Shown here: positions 53,331-64,000 of the stretch, in pieces
How positions within the stretch are numbered: the first letter of the stretch is position 1
How the letters are laid out: every line of letters begins with the position of its first letter
DNA from: Stomorhina lunata
Taxonomy: Eukaryota; Arthropoda; Insecta; Diptera; Rhiniidae
Direction: 5' to 3'
Length of the DNA: 64,000 nucleotides
Assembly (NCBI GenBank): GCA_933228675.1
Contig: OW121742.1
Location: forward strand, 108,752,940-108,816,939
Program-made: the position numbers and the translations under genes
Notes under the pieces: generated by a model
The model's input: the letters and a program-made list of their open reading frames with translations, nothing else
Told to the model about the DNA's origin: nothing
The model's database searches: none

Positions 53331-53569
53331 AGAAGGAAACTTAAAGGCTTCCGAAGTGGAAAACTTGCACGACAATTAAACCTAAGATACAATCCAAGTA
53401 AGAAGTTCCAAATAGAAGCTAGCTCCAAATAGAAGCTATAGAAGTGATTTTCTGAAGGCGACAGCAGCAGTGATAAAAGTTGAAGGTAGACATACAGTTT
53501 TATCCCGAATATGTAAATCTGCTTTGGTCGAAGACATGGTGCCAATAATTACTACCTTTCATAGTCTGT
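53331..53569. other. Short spacer between two arrays
   Basis: Unique sequence leading into the 24-bp array. Nothing recognised. Confidence 0.5.
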
Positions 53570-56480
53570 AGTAGAACTCTATTCGTCGACTATATTTAGT
53601 AGAAATCTAGTCGTCTACTATAGTAGAACTCTAATTGTCGACTATAGTAATAATCTAGTCGTCGACTATAGTAGAACTCTATACGTCGACTATAGAAGAA
53701 CTCTAGTCGTCGACTATAGTATAACTCTAGACGTCGATTATAGTAGAACTCTAGTCGTGGACTATAGAAGAACTTTAGTCGTCGACTATAGTAAAACTCT
53801 AGTCGTCGACTATAGTAGAACTCTAGTCGTCGAATATAATAGAACTCTAGTCGTCGACTAAAGTAGAACTCTAGTCGTCGACTATAGTAGAACTCAAGTC
53901 GTCGACTATAGTAGAACTCAAGTCGTCGACTATAGTAGAACTCTAGTCGTCGACTGTAGTAGAACTCTAGTCGTCGACTATAGTAGAACTCTAGTCGTCG
54001 ACTATAGTAGAACTCTAGTCGTCGACTATAGTAGAACTCTAGTCGTCGACTATAGTAGAACTCTAGTCGTCGAATATAATAGAACTCTAGTCGTCGACTA
54101 AAGTAGAACTCTAGTCGTCGACTATAGTAGAACTCAAGTCGTCGACTATAGTAGAACTCTAGTCGTCGACTATAGTAGAACTCTAGTCGTCGACTATAGT
54201 AGAACTCTAGTCGTCGACTATAGTAGAACTCTAGTCGTCGACTATAGTAGAACTCTAGTCGTCGAATATAATAGAACTCTAGTCGTCGACTAAAGTAGAA
54301 CTCTAGTCGTCGACTATAGTAGAACTCAAGTCGTCGACTATAGTAGAACTCAAGTCGTCGACTATAGTAGAACTCTAGTCGTCGACTGTAGTAGAACTCT
54401 AGTCGTCGACTGTAGTAGAACTCTAGTCATCGACTATAGTAGAACTCTAGTCGTCGACTATAGTAGAACTCTAGTCGTCGACTATAGTAAAACTCTAGTC
54501 GTCGACTATAGTAGAACTCTAGTCGTCGACTATAGTAGAACTCTAGTCGTCGACTATAGTAGAACTCTAGTCGTCGACTATAGTAGAACTCTAGTCGTCG
54601 ACTATAGTAGAACTCTAGTCGTCGACTATAGTAGAACTCTAGTCGTCGACTATAGTAGAACTCTAGTCATCGACTATAGTAGAACTCTAGTCGTCGACTA
54701 TAGTAGAACTCTAGTCGTCGACTGTAGTAGAACTCTAGTCATCGACTATAGTAGAACTCTAGTCGTCGACTATAGTAGAACTCTAGTCGTCGACTATAGT
54801 AGAACTCTAGTCGTCGACTGTAGTAGAACTCTAGTCATCGACTATAGTAGAACTCTAGTCGTCGACTATAGTAGAACTCTAGTCGTCGACTGTAGTAGAA
54901 CTCTAGTCATCGACTATAGTAGAACTCTAGTCGTCGACTATAGTAGAACTCTAGTCGTCGACTATAGTAGAACTCTAGTCGTCGACTATAGTAGAACTCT
55001 AGTCATCGACTATAGTAGAACTCTAGTCGTCGACTATAGTAGAACTCTAGTCGTCGACTGTAGTAGAACTCTAGTCATCGACTATAGTAGAACTCTAGTC
55101 GTCGACTATAGTAGAACTCTATTCGTCGACTGTAGTAGAACTCTAGTCATCGACTATAGTAGAACTCTAGTCGTCGACTATAGTAGAACTCTAGTCGTCG
55201 ACTATAGTAGAACTCTAGTCGTCGACTATAGTAGAACTCTAGTCGTCGACTATAGTAGAACTCTAGTCGTCGACTATAGTAGAACTCTAGTCGTCGACTA
55301 TAGTAGAACTCTAGTCGTCGACTATAGTAGAACTCTAGTCATCGACTATAGTAGAACTCTGGTCGTCGACTATAGTAAAACTCTAGTCGTCGACTATAGT
55401 AAAACTCTAGCCGTCGTCTAAAGTAGAACTCTAGTCGTCGTCTATAGTAGAACTCTAGTCGTCGACTATAGTAGAACTCTAGTCGTCGACTATAGTAGAA
55501 CTCTAGTCGTCGACTATAGTAGAACTCTAGTCGTCGACTATAGTAGAACTCTAGTCGTCGACTATAGTAGAACTCTAGTCGTCGACTATAGTAGAACTCT
55601 AGTCGTCGACTATAGTAGAACTCTAGTCGTCGACTATAGTAGAACTCTAGTCGTCGACTATAGTAGAACTCTAGTCGTCGACTATAGTAGAACTCTAGTC
55701 GTCGACTATAGTAGAACTCTAGTCGTCGACTATAGTAGAACTCAAGTCGTCGACTATAGTAGAACTGTAGTCGTCGACTGTAGTAGAACTCTAGTCGTCG
55801 ACTATAGTAGAACTCTAGTCGTCGACTATAGTAGAACTCTAGTCGTCGACTATAGTAGAACTCTAGTCGTCGACTATAGTAGAACTCTAGTCGTCGACTA
55901 TAGTAGAACTCTAGTCGTCGACTATAGTAGAACTCTAGTCGTCGACTATAGTAGAACTCTAGTCGTCGACTATAGTAGAACTCTAGTCGTCGACTATAGT
56001 AGAACTCTAGTCGTCGACTATAGTAGAACTCTAGTCGTCGACTATAGTAGAACTCTAGTCGTCGACTATAGTAGAACTCTAGTCGTCGACTATAGTAGAA
56101 CTCTAGTCGTCGACTATAGTAGAACTCTAGTCGTCGACTATAGTAGAACTGTAGTCGTCGGCTATAGTATAACTCTAGTCGTCGTCTGTAGTAGAACTCT
56201 AGTCGTCGACTGTAGTGGAACTCTAATCATCGTCTGTAGTAGAACTCTAGTCGTCGACTATAGTAGAACTCTAGACTTCGGCTATAGTAGAACTTTAGTT
56301 GTCGGCTTTAGAAGAACTCTAGTCGTCGACTACAGTAGAACTCTAGTCGTCGGCTATAGGAGGCTCTAGTCGTCGGCTATTGTAGAACTCTAGTCATCGT
56401 TTGTATTAGAACTCTAGTCGTCGGCTATAGTAGAGCTCTAGTCTTCAACTGTAGTAGAGGCTCTAGTCGCCGACTATAGC
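53570..56480. repeat. 24-bp tandem array with GTCGAC core
   Basis: About 120 copies of agtcgtcgactatagtagaa plus ctct. Each unit has a SalI site and a small hairpin (tagtc-gtc-gacta). The centre is very homogeneous and both edges decay (from 53570 and after 56150). Rare variants mark higher-order blocks: cgaatataatag at 53831, 54071 and 54263; ctagtcatcgactatag recurs between 54420 and 55340. Unusually for this locus the unit has two or more CpG. Confidence 0.96.
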
Positions 56481-57445
56481 CAACTCTGAACGTCAAATGA
56501 TTTAGTAATATAAATACTATTACAAAATTCAAAGAATTTTATTTTTAAATTTCCAAACATTACCAACATTTTGCCAGTGCATAGGAAATAAATATTTGGG
56601 TATCCTTTTTGATTCCTTTGAATTCTCGCCATCGAAAATGAACGTGATAATGAATAATTTTTGTGTAATTATTTACAAATTTTGTAATTATCAACAGGTA
56701 AAAAGTTATTTTCCCTTTTTTACACTCTATCTATCTCTTACTATCTTGATTTATTATGTGTATGAAAACTGATACCAGCACAGACTGGTCAAAGTCCTTT
56801 CACTAGTTACGAGTAATTTTTGTGAGTGTGTGTTGGTGCCTTATCCTTGAATTTGGAATATTTGTTATGATTTAAGCAAAATTTCAATTTAGAAAAGAAG
56901 GGAAAAACAAAATTGTTATAAATTTGTAATGATTTGAAAGGATGTTTTAGTTGGGTTTCAGACTATGTTTATTGTTATAAAAAGTCAGGTATGTACGTTT
57001 TCTGCATATTTCAAATAATGGTTTTGTATTTTTTTGGAATTATATAATAGACAAAAAAATACTGCAGACTATCTAAGGGCTCTCTAAACTATAAGAGGGT
57101 GGTTGGTAGAATAGAATTTAGAAGGAAAAATTGTTATCAAATAATCTTTGTTTGGGAATTTTGGAATATTTTCCAAGAATAGAATATTATATCAGGATTG
57201 ATTGATTAGGAATGATAGAGTTCAAGGTGATATTAAATCAAGATGAGGAGATTATACAATCGCTTTAGTTTTCTATGAAAAACTAGACACTTTGTTTGAG
57301 ATTTTTGTTTTACAGCCAATTTTATGTCTTTTACATCGGCAGCGTGTTATTGCTCTAAGCTTACCGCCGATGGGGGATGCTGTAGTAATTAATAATATGT
57401 ATCGAAATAAATAATTACAGAAAATGATGTAATTATTTATGATAG
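56481..57445. other. Intronic unique sequence
   Basis: AT-rich DNA with no array. A small stem (catcggc at 57334 with gccgatg at 57366) is present. No gene is seen. Confidence 0.5.
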
Positions 57446-57520
57446 TAGTTGAAGTGTTAACTGGCGGCCATTTTGTCAGCTGTCAAGTGATTAAAATTTA
57501 GTTTGGTTTGCCATTTCATC

Positions 57521-58605
57521 ATGAACAGGTTGACAAAAGAACAACGCTTGCAAATCGTGCAAATTTATTTCGAAAATAATGGTTCAGTTCGCGAAGTTTA
57601 CCGCAGCTCCGTCCATTTTATGGTCGACATAATCGTCCATCAGAGCAATTAATTCGGTTAACCATGGATCGTTTTCGCACTACGTTTACTCTATGTGATA
57701 ATACGCATCCCCAGCGACGTCGAACAGTGCGCACCGAAGAAACAATTGCCGCTGTAGAGCAAAGTGTTGAAGAGGACCCGAATGAATCGATTCGCCACCG
57801 TGCACAGCAATTGGAGCTTTGTCCATCAACTTTATGGAAGATTTTGCGCAAAGATCTTGGCTTGCGACCTTACAAGATCCAGCTTGTGCAAGAATTAAAG
57901 CCGCGAGACCATGCAATGCGTCGTGATTTTGGTGTATGGGCCGAAAATGAGATTGATCTCGATGCTGATTTTAATCGCAAAATTTTGTTCAGTGATGAGG
58001 CTCATTTTTGATTGAATGGCTACGTCAACAAGCAAAATTGCCGCATTTGGAGTAAAGAGAATCCACATGAGACCCTTGAGACGCCATTACATCCAAAAAA
58101 ACTGACTGTTTGGTGTGCTCTATGGGCTGGTGGAGTCATTGGGCCATACTTCTTCCGAAATAATGCTGGAGAGTCAGTTACCATAAATAGAGACCGGTAT
58201 AGAGCCATGATAACCGACTATTTTGTTCCCTAATTGGATGGCATGAATGTGGATGAGTTGTGGTTCCAACAAGACGGCGCTACATGCCACACAGCGCACG
58301 TCACAATTGATTTATTGAAGGAAACATTCGATGAGCGCATAATTTCGCGGAATGGACCTGTCAATTGGCCACCAAGATCGTGCGATTTGACACCACTGGA
58401 TTATTTTCTTTGGGGATATGTGAAGTCGCTCGTCTACGCCAACAAACCAGAAACGTTAGGGGACTTGGAAGCCAACATTCGTGGCGTTATTGCCAACATA
58501 CGGCCCCATATGCTCGAAAAAGTAGTTGAAAATTGGACCTGTAGAATTGGCTTTATTCGAGCCAGCCGCGGCGGCCACATGCCCGAAATCATATTTAAAC
58601 ATTAA
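57521..58605 (+). pseudogene. Mariner-type transposase, DD41D (rosa-like), broken
   Basis: Would cut and paste the element at TA sites. It begins MNRLTKEQRLQIVQIYFEN, a helix-turn-helix start. A frameshift near 57600-57610 moves the reading from the frame of 57521 to that of 57664; LRPFYGRHNRPSEQLIRL is found in the second frame. The catalytic residues survive: D in FSDEAHF (57994), D in QQDGATCHTA (58273) and D in CDLTPLDYFLWG (58399). The last two have 41 residues between them, the spacing I associate with the rosa/DD41D group. In-frame stops are at 58009 (TGA, probably from Trp) and 58231 (TAA). It is inactive; the few lesions suggest modest age. Confidence 0.9.
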
Positions 58606-58678
58606 TGGCATAAAATTATCCTTCCAATAAAGCCAAATTGATGGACATTAAAACGATTTTCTTGTGTTTTATTTCAAT

Positions 58679-58712
58679 TCGAAGTTTTATACCTCTAAAA
58701 AAAAACACCCAT
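58679..58712 (+). repeat. 3' terminal repeat of the mariner element
   Basis: cgaagttttatacctct, an A-run and acacccat end the element directly before the TA at 58713. A gggtgttttttt / gaggtata start would be expected at the other end and is not found. Confidence 0.6.
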
Positions 58713-59129
58713 TAGTTTTCGAGATATAGCGTTATAAAAAATGGAGGAGATTGAGTAGTAAATATTAGCGTAACTCAAAAACTGTTTATTTTCTTGAACT
58801 AAACAGAAAAACCGAAATTCGGCAACAAAATTATTTTTCAGAATTATTTAATTATCTTTTTTTTATCTGAACAGTCGTTTTGAAAATTAATTTTTTTGTT
58901 TGCAAACATTTTTTTCTTGAAACTGGAAATATTTTTTTTGCAAACATAAATTATTTATTTTTAAAAAGACTGTCCAGATTAAATAAATAATTAGTGTTCC
59001 TTAAAGATAATTTTGTTGCCTAATTTCGGTTTTGTTGATAAGTTCAAGAAAATAAACAGTTTCCGAGTTAAGCGAATATTTATTGCGCAACCTCCGCCAT
59101 TTTTTTAAAAAACCATATCTCGAAAACTA
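58713..59129. mobile_element. 417-bp foldback (MITE-like) element
   Basis: Almost entirely palindromic. The ends are perfect 15-bp inverted repeats that include TA: tagttttcgagatat (58713-58727) and atatctcgaaaacta (59115-59129). The arms (about 195 nt each) match imperfectly along their length: actgtttattttcttgaact with its inverse at about 59041-59062, and ccgaaattcggcaacaaaat with atttt gttgcctaatttcgg near 59010. A loop of about 25 nt lies between tgcaaacat motifs. Non-coding. Confidence 0.88.
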
Positions 59130-60180
59130 GAGCTAACTTAAAAAAACGGTTAGTACCATTGAATTCAGCGTCGGTGAAGAAAAATTGTCAAAATCGATCA
59201 CAGTGTAATTAAGACTTTGTATACCAAGCATTTTATCTTTGAGGAAACAAGTAGCTACGGTCACTTAGTTTTTTATCAGTTTCTCTAACCAAGTTCGTGT
59301 GGGCTTTTGGTCCATTATTTAATAAAAATATTAATTTTATTTCACAAATACAGTAGCTAAAAGTATTGACATTTTCTTAAATATATAATATTTAATTATC
59401 CACAATTTAGTGTCATTCAAATTATAAACAGAGATTTTTTATTTCCAGTTAATTTTCAAACCAAAAAAAAACCCCAAGAAAAAAATCAAAGCTGCACCCT
59501 ATTCCACATATGACTGGCAGTTTGGGTGAAATACTCATACAACTCTGTCGCTCAATAAGGTGTTGCAAATTGTCTTGAAATCGATAGTGGGTATAAAATT
59601 TATTTAGCGTTTTTCTACTCATTTCAATCCCCATTTAAAGCACTTGAATGGGGTAGTAAAGTTTTTTTGCTAAGTGGCAGAAACTTGGAGATATATAGAA
59701 AAATACAAGACATATCGCTAGTTTAAATAAAAAACTTGTAGACATTTATCAACAAGCTACTTAAACATTTAAACATGATTGTTTTTTGAACATTCAAAGC
59801 AAAAAGTTTCAAGAAAAACTTGGCCAAAAAGCAGCTCTAAATCCCATAAGAACCTTAACGAAACCGTAACAAATGTTTCGAAATAAAGTTGTCACAATAA
59901 AATATTTGTTAATGTCTATTTGCTAAAAGCCACAGAAAGAAATAAAGGAGGGGAGGTTAAGTCGAAAAAGGATTGTGTTACCAATTAAATAAATTGAGGA
60001 GAATTAAGTGCAACCGATCCACAAAAGCTTGAAACCACTTGGAAACGATTAATGTTGTTGAACAATATAAATGGAAATGTAAAACATAAAAATTAAATGT
60101 AAGCTATTACATAAAAGTCAAGGACAATGGCTATGCAATTTGGTTAAAATAAAATTATCTATGAAAATTTCCTATAAAAC
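59130..60180. other. Intronic AT-rich sequence
   Basis: No array and no open frame of note. A short minus-strand frame at 59449-59634 is unrecognised. Confidence 0.5.
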
Positions 60181-60640
60181 TTTAATAATTTGACAAAATT
60201 TTAGTCAATTTAACAAAATTTTTTAAATTAAGCAAAATTTTCTATAACACTCAAACAAAGTCCAAATTTCCTATAGAAATTTACTCAAAATTAAAACAAA
60301 ATATTAATCATCTTGAAATTTTTTTTTGTCAATTTGGCAAAAATTTTGTCAATTTAACAAAATTTTTGTCAATTTGACAAAATTTTAGTCAATTTGAAAA
60401 AATGTTTATCAATTTAACAAACTTTTTGTTAATTTAACAAAATTTTTGTCAATTTGAAAAAAATTTTGTCAATTTGACAAAATTTTTTTAATTTGACAAA
60501 ATTTTTGTCAATTTGAAAAAATTTTTTAATCAATTTGAGAGAAACTTCTATTGGAAATTTTGTTAAATTTTAACAAAAATTTTATTAAATTTTAACAAAA
60601 ATTTTTATAGGAAATTTTCCATAAAATTTCCTACAGAAAT
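60181..60640. repeat. ~20-bp degenerate array (aatttttgtcaatttgacaa)
   Basis: Imperfect repeats of aatttttgtcaatttgacaa, each containing the dyad ttgtcaa/ttgacaa. It leads into the 34-bp array that shares tttgacaaaattt. Confidence 0.85.
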
Positions 60641-61620
60641 TAAGTCAAAATTAATTTAAAATTTGACAAAAATTTCCTAAAGAAATTTAGTCAAAACTTG
60701 AAAAAATTTCTTAAAGCAATTAAGTCAAAATTTGACAAAATTTCCTAAAGAAATTTAGTCAAAATTTGACAAAATTTCCTAAAGAAATTTAGTCAAAATT
60801 TGACAAAATTTCCTAAAGAAATTTAGTCAAAATTTGACAAACTTTCCTAAAGAAATTTAGTCAAAATTTGACAAAATTTCCTAAAGAAATTTAGTCAAAA
60901 CTTGAAAAAATTTCTTAAAGCAATTAAGTCAAAATTTGACAAAATTTCCTAAAGAAATTTAGTCAAAATTTGACAAAATTTCCTAAAGAAATTTAGTCAA
61001 AATTTGACAAAATTTCCTAAAGAAATTTAGTCAAAATTTGACAAAATTTCCTAAAGAAATTTAGTCAAAATTTGACAAAATTTCCTAAAGAAATTTAGTC
61101 AAAATTTGACAAAATTTCCTAAAGAAATTTAGTCAAAATTTGACAAAATTTCCTAAAGAAATTTAGTCAAAATTTGACAAAATTTCCTAAAGAAATTTAG
61201 TCAAAATTTGACAAAATTTCCTAAAGAAATTTAGTCAAAATTTGACAAAATTTCCTAAAGAAATTTAGTCAAAATTTGAGAAAATTTCCTAAAGAAATTT
61301 AGTCAAAATTTGACAAAATTTCCTAAAGAAATTTAGTCAAAATTTGACAAAATTTCCTAAAGAAATTTAGTCAAAATTTGACAAAATTTCCTAAAGAAAT
61401 TTAGTCAAAATTTGAGAAAATTTCCTAAAGAAATTTAGTCAAAATTTAACAAAATTTCCTATAGAAATTTAGTCATAATTTGAGAAAATTTCCTAAAGAA
61501 ATTTGGTCAAAATTTGAGAAAATTTCCTAAAGAAATTTAGTCAAAATTTGACAAAATTTCCTAAAGAAATTTAGTCAAAATATGACAAAATTTCCTAAAG
61601 AAAATTAGTAAATTGAGTCA
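60641..61620. repeat. 34-bp tandem array, subtype cctaaagaaa
   Basis: About 28 units of aaatttagtcaaaatttgac plus aaaatttcctaaag. The variant cttgaaaaaatttcttaaag is at 60697 and 60901, 204 bp or six units apart. The core aaatttcctaaagaaattt is nearly palindromic. Confidence 0.95.
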
Positions 61621-62709
61621 AAATTTGAAGAAATTTGTTTACTAAATTTTGTCATAATGACTAAAATTTTGTCAATTTAACTAAATTTTTTTTAAATTGA
61701 CTAAAATTTTGTAAAACTGACTAAATTTTATTGAAAATTTTGTGAAATTTTTTAATTTTTATAGAAAATTCTGTCAAATTTGCTAAATTTTATTAAAAGT
61801 ATATTAATTTATTCCTCATAATTCTTTCTTTGTAAATTTTCTGGACGCGTTTGAAGACACGTAAAATTCCTGGAAAACTCATAAATTTTCATTAACATAA
61901 AAAAGTAATTCCATATTATTAATTAAAATTTACATTTTTCGGAAAAGAAAACATGCTTTAAAGTCTTGTTAAACCTTTTATGCAAAAAACAATACAACAT
62001 GTCGTAAAACACCAGACATAGACATTTTACTCCTGAGAAATTTAAAAAGAGAATAAAAGAGAGAAATATTAGTTGGCAAAAGAGCATGCGTAGCAGCCTG
62101 AAGTCTTTATGTAATGCGCATTTATCTTCTATGTGGGCTGGGCCTTTAACTTGTTCTTACTCTTTTCCAATTCCTTTTTTAAGCCTTTCGCGCAGTCGTT
62201 TTATAAAGGGAACTTTAAGTTGTTATTTTCTTGGCTGTTCTTATTCCCTTTCTGATTCGTATCTTATGAGGCTCATAAAACTTGAAACCCGGACTTTTGT
62301 TATTAAAGACATTCTCCCTTTTCTCTAGAGACTTTTTTAAAACTTTTGCTGTTCAATTTCTTAAGCCTCAGTGGCAGAGTATTAAATGCTTTGCCAGGAA
62401 AAGAAGAAGCCATAAATAATACTTAGTCATGTTGGAAACTTTAAAAAGTTTATTAAGCTGACTTTTTTCTTATATGAAACAGATCCTGGCCTGTCTTCGA
62501 ACTTTTAAGTTGTTTTACAACTTGTAAAAAAATCTTCATTTCAAGTGGGTTTTCTTTTTCTGATGTGTCACTGCCGCTTAGATGTAAGTGTTGAGCGCCG
62601 GGCTTTAATATTTTAGTATTGAGGTGTTTTAATTAAGAGTCATGTGAAAATGAAAGATATAATGGCGATCACTAATGTTTTTTAAATCACATTTAACGAA
62701 CACCTTTCT
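61621..62709. other. Decayed array edge and unique sequence
   Basis: The first 170 bp contain scattered actaaaattttgtcaa words. From about 61800 the sequence is unique; an 80-codon frame at 62086-62328 is Ser/Leu-rich without a recognised domain. No gene is called. Confidence 0.5.
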
Positions 62710-62860
62710 ATTTGACAAAATTTAGTAAATTTGACAAAATTTAGTAAATATGACAAAATTTAGTAAATTTGACAAAATTTAGTAAATTTGACAAAATTTA
62801 GTAAATTTGACAAATTTTTGTAAATTTGACAAAATTTAGTAAATATTAAAAAATTTAGTC
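62710..62860. repeat. ~19-bp array (aaatttagtaaatttgac)
   Basis: About eight imperfect copies of aaatttagtaaatttgac, a shortened relative of the following 34-bp unit. Confidence 0.9.
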
Positions 62861-63310
62861 AATTTGACAAAATTTTCTAGAAAAATTTAGTCAAAATTTG
62901 ACAAAATTTTCTAGAAAAATTTAGTCAAAATTTGACAAAATTTTCTAGAAAAATTTAGTCAAAATTTGACAAAATTTTCTAGAAAAATTTAGTCAAAATT
63001 TGACAAAATTTTCTAGAAAAATTTAGTCAAAATTTGACAAAATTTTCTAGAAAAATTTAGTCAAAATTTTACAAAATTTTCTAGAAAAATTTAGTCAAAA
63101 TTTGACAAAATTTTCTAGAAAAATTTAGTCAAAATTTGACAAAATTTTCTAGAAAAATTTAGTCAAAATTAGACAAAATTTTCTAGAAAATTTAATCAGT
63201 AATTTGACTTAATTTTAGTCAATTTGACAAAATTTTGTTAAACTAACTAAAATTTTGTCAAATTGACTAAAATTTTGTCAAATTGACTAAATTTTTTTGA
63301 AAATTTTCTT
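62861..63310. repeat. 34-bp tandem array, subtype tctagaaaaa
   Basis: About ten units of aaatttagtcaaaatttgac plus aaaattttctagaa, related to the array at 60.6-61.6 kb but with the palindrome ttttctagaaaa in place of ttcctaaagaaa. It decays from 63190. Confidence 0.93.
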
Positions 63311-64000
63311 ATTATCAATTTGATTCGATTTATATAAAATCTGATGATTTTGAACTATTTCCATTAATTTTTTTCTCAACTTAATTTAATAAAGTATTTA
63401 TTTTACCTAATGACGCTGCATATTATCACGTTTTCATCACTTTGAAGTTAAAATTTATTACATCCACTTTAGAGCTTTATTAGCTCTATTCCCACCTTCA
63501 TCTCTCATTGTTGTCATCTCATCTGAGGTGACACTTTTGTTTGAAATATTTTGATTTTGTAACTGAATCCATCCATTCATTGCACCTGAGTTGGACTAAA
63601 TATGTGTGTAGTTTTCACACCTTGTTTTCGGCGTTCCATTTGTGCAAACAAAACTTTTAAGATGCCAAACGTCATTAGAGAATTTCAAAATCTCTACGTG
63701 TCTTGAATTAAGTTTTTTATTTTAAAATTTCAATTTCAAACTGGAAATTGAAACCGACTAAACAAATATAAATGCTAACTTATTTACTTAACACAGAAAA
63801 TAGTAAAAATTACATTAACTCGATCGTAATTATAATAAGAAAATGATACAAAAAAAAAGTTGGAAAATGAAAACTGCATTTTGTCTGTTTTATTGCTTGA
63901 AATATATTAGAGGTGTTAATAACACTTGACTTTATGGCTTAATGGTTTTATTTATTTTTAATGTTTTTCAGTTTTTGTAGCAAAAAGTCATTGTGGGATT
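63311..64000. other. Intronic AT-rich end of window
   Basis: Unique AT-rich DNA with no recognised gene, RNA or repeat. Confidence 0.5.

Larger units (their letters stand above)
57446..58712 (+). mobile_element. Dead DD41D mariner-type transposon
   Basis: Tc1/mariner superfamily element with a broken transposase (57521-58605). The 3' end has a terminal sequence at 58679-58712 (cgaagttttatacctct, A-run, acaccca). No matching inverted repeat is found upstream of the gene, so the 5' end is lost or diverged and the left boundary is approximate. The right end is next to a TA dinucleotide. Only one copy in the window. Confidence 0.85.
41326..64000 (+). other. fz: fz intron 1, partial (start of intron)
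   Basis: No second fz exon (Cys-rich DxHDCGxPC region or membrane segments) could be recognised from the donor to the window end, so I read this whole part as intron. A very large first intron agrees with what I know of Drosophila fz. It is filled with arrays and dead transposons listed separately. A short non-coding exon or a nested gene would be hard to see. Confidence 0.7.

Overview
This is animal nuclear DNA and almost certainly from a fly. The one intact gene feature is the first coding exon of frizzled (fz, the Wnt/planar-polarity receptor) on the + strand at 40618-41325. It closely resembles what I remember of the Drosophila Fz1 cysteine-rich domain and ends in a clean phase-0 splice donor. 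The divergence from Drosophila, the AT-rich intergenic DNA and the transposon families suggest a higher fly outside Drosophila, perhaps a calyptrate such as a blow fly or house fly. That placement is inference.

Tandem repeats fill roughly half of the window. From 1 to about 33955 they make up most of the sequence: an AT-rich array (1-1860); six arrays of one 31-bp minisatellite family with the palindromic core AACTTTTCTATAGAAAAGTT (about 2788-5100, 6095-12606, 14095-15790, 16455-20085 in inverse orientation, 26284-27610, 30240-31558); a ~122-bp satellite (21220-24860); a 28-bp AT array (27610-28930); and a 12-bp array (31559-33955). Short unique spacers without convincing genes lie between them.

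From 34.9 to 38.8 kb there is transposon debris: two direct copies of a short element with a TATACCCTT end hairpin, a tandemly amplified RTE-like LINE tail with a foldback, and an antisense RNase H fragment of another LINE. A unique promoter-like stretch follows, with an Inr plus DPE match at 39645-39678, then an A-rich leader and the fz exon.

Everything after 41325 reads as the first fz intron, which runs past the window end; I see no second fz exon. It holds a 162-bp tandem duplication, a 16-bp array, several RTE-like LINE tails, a 99-bp tRNA-like element, a ~210-bp higher-order satellite (47950-50600, degenerate to 53330), a 24-bp SalI-site array (53570-56480), a dead DD41D mariner element (57446-58712) abutting a 417-bp foldback element, and two 34-bp AT-rich arrays (60640-61620 and 62860-63200).

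I found no operon, CRISPR array or prokaryotic system. The most notable signal is the repeat landscape. Several unrelated arrays are built on short dyad-symmetric cores, their internal duplications are usually exact multiples of the unit, and large blocks sit in inverted orientation upstream of a developmental gene.
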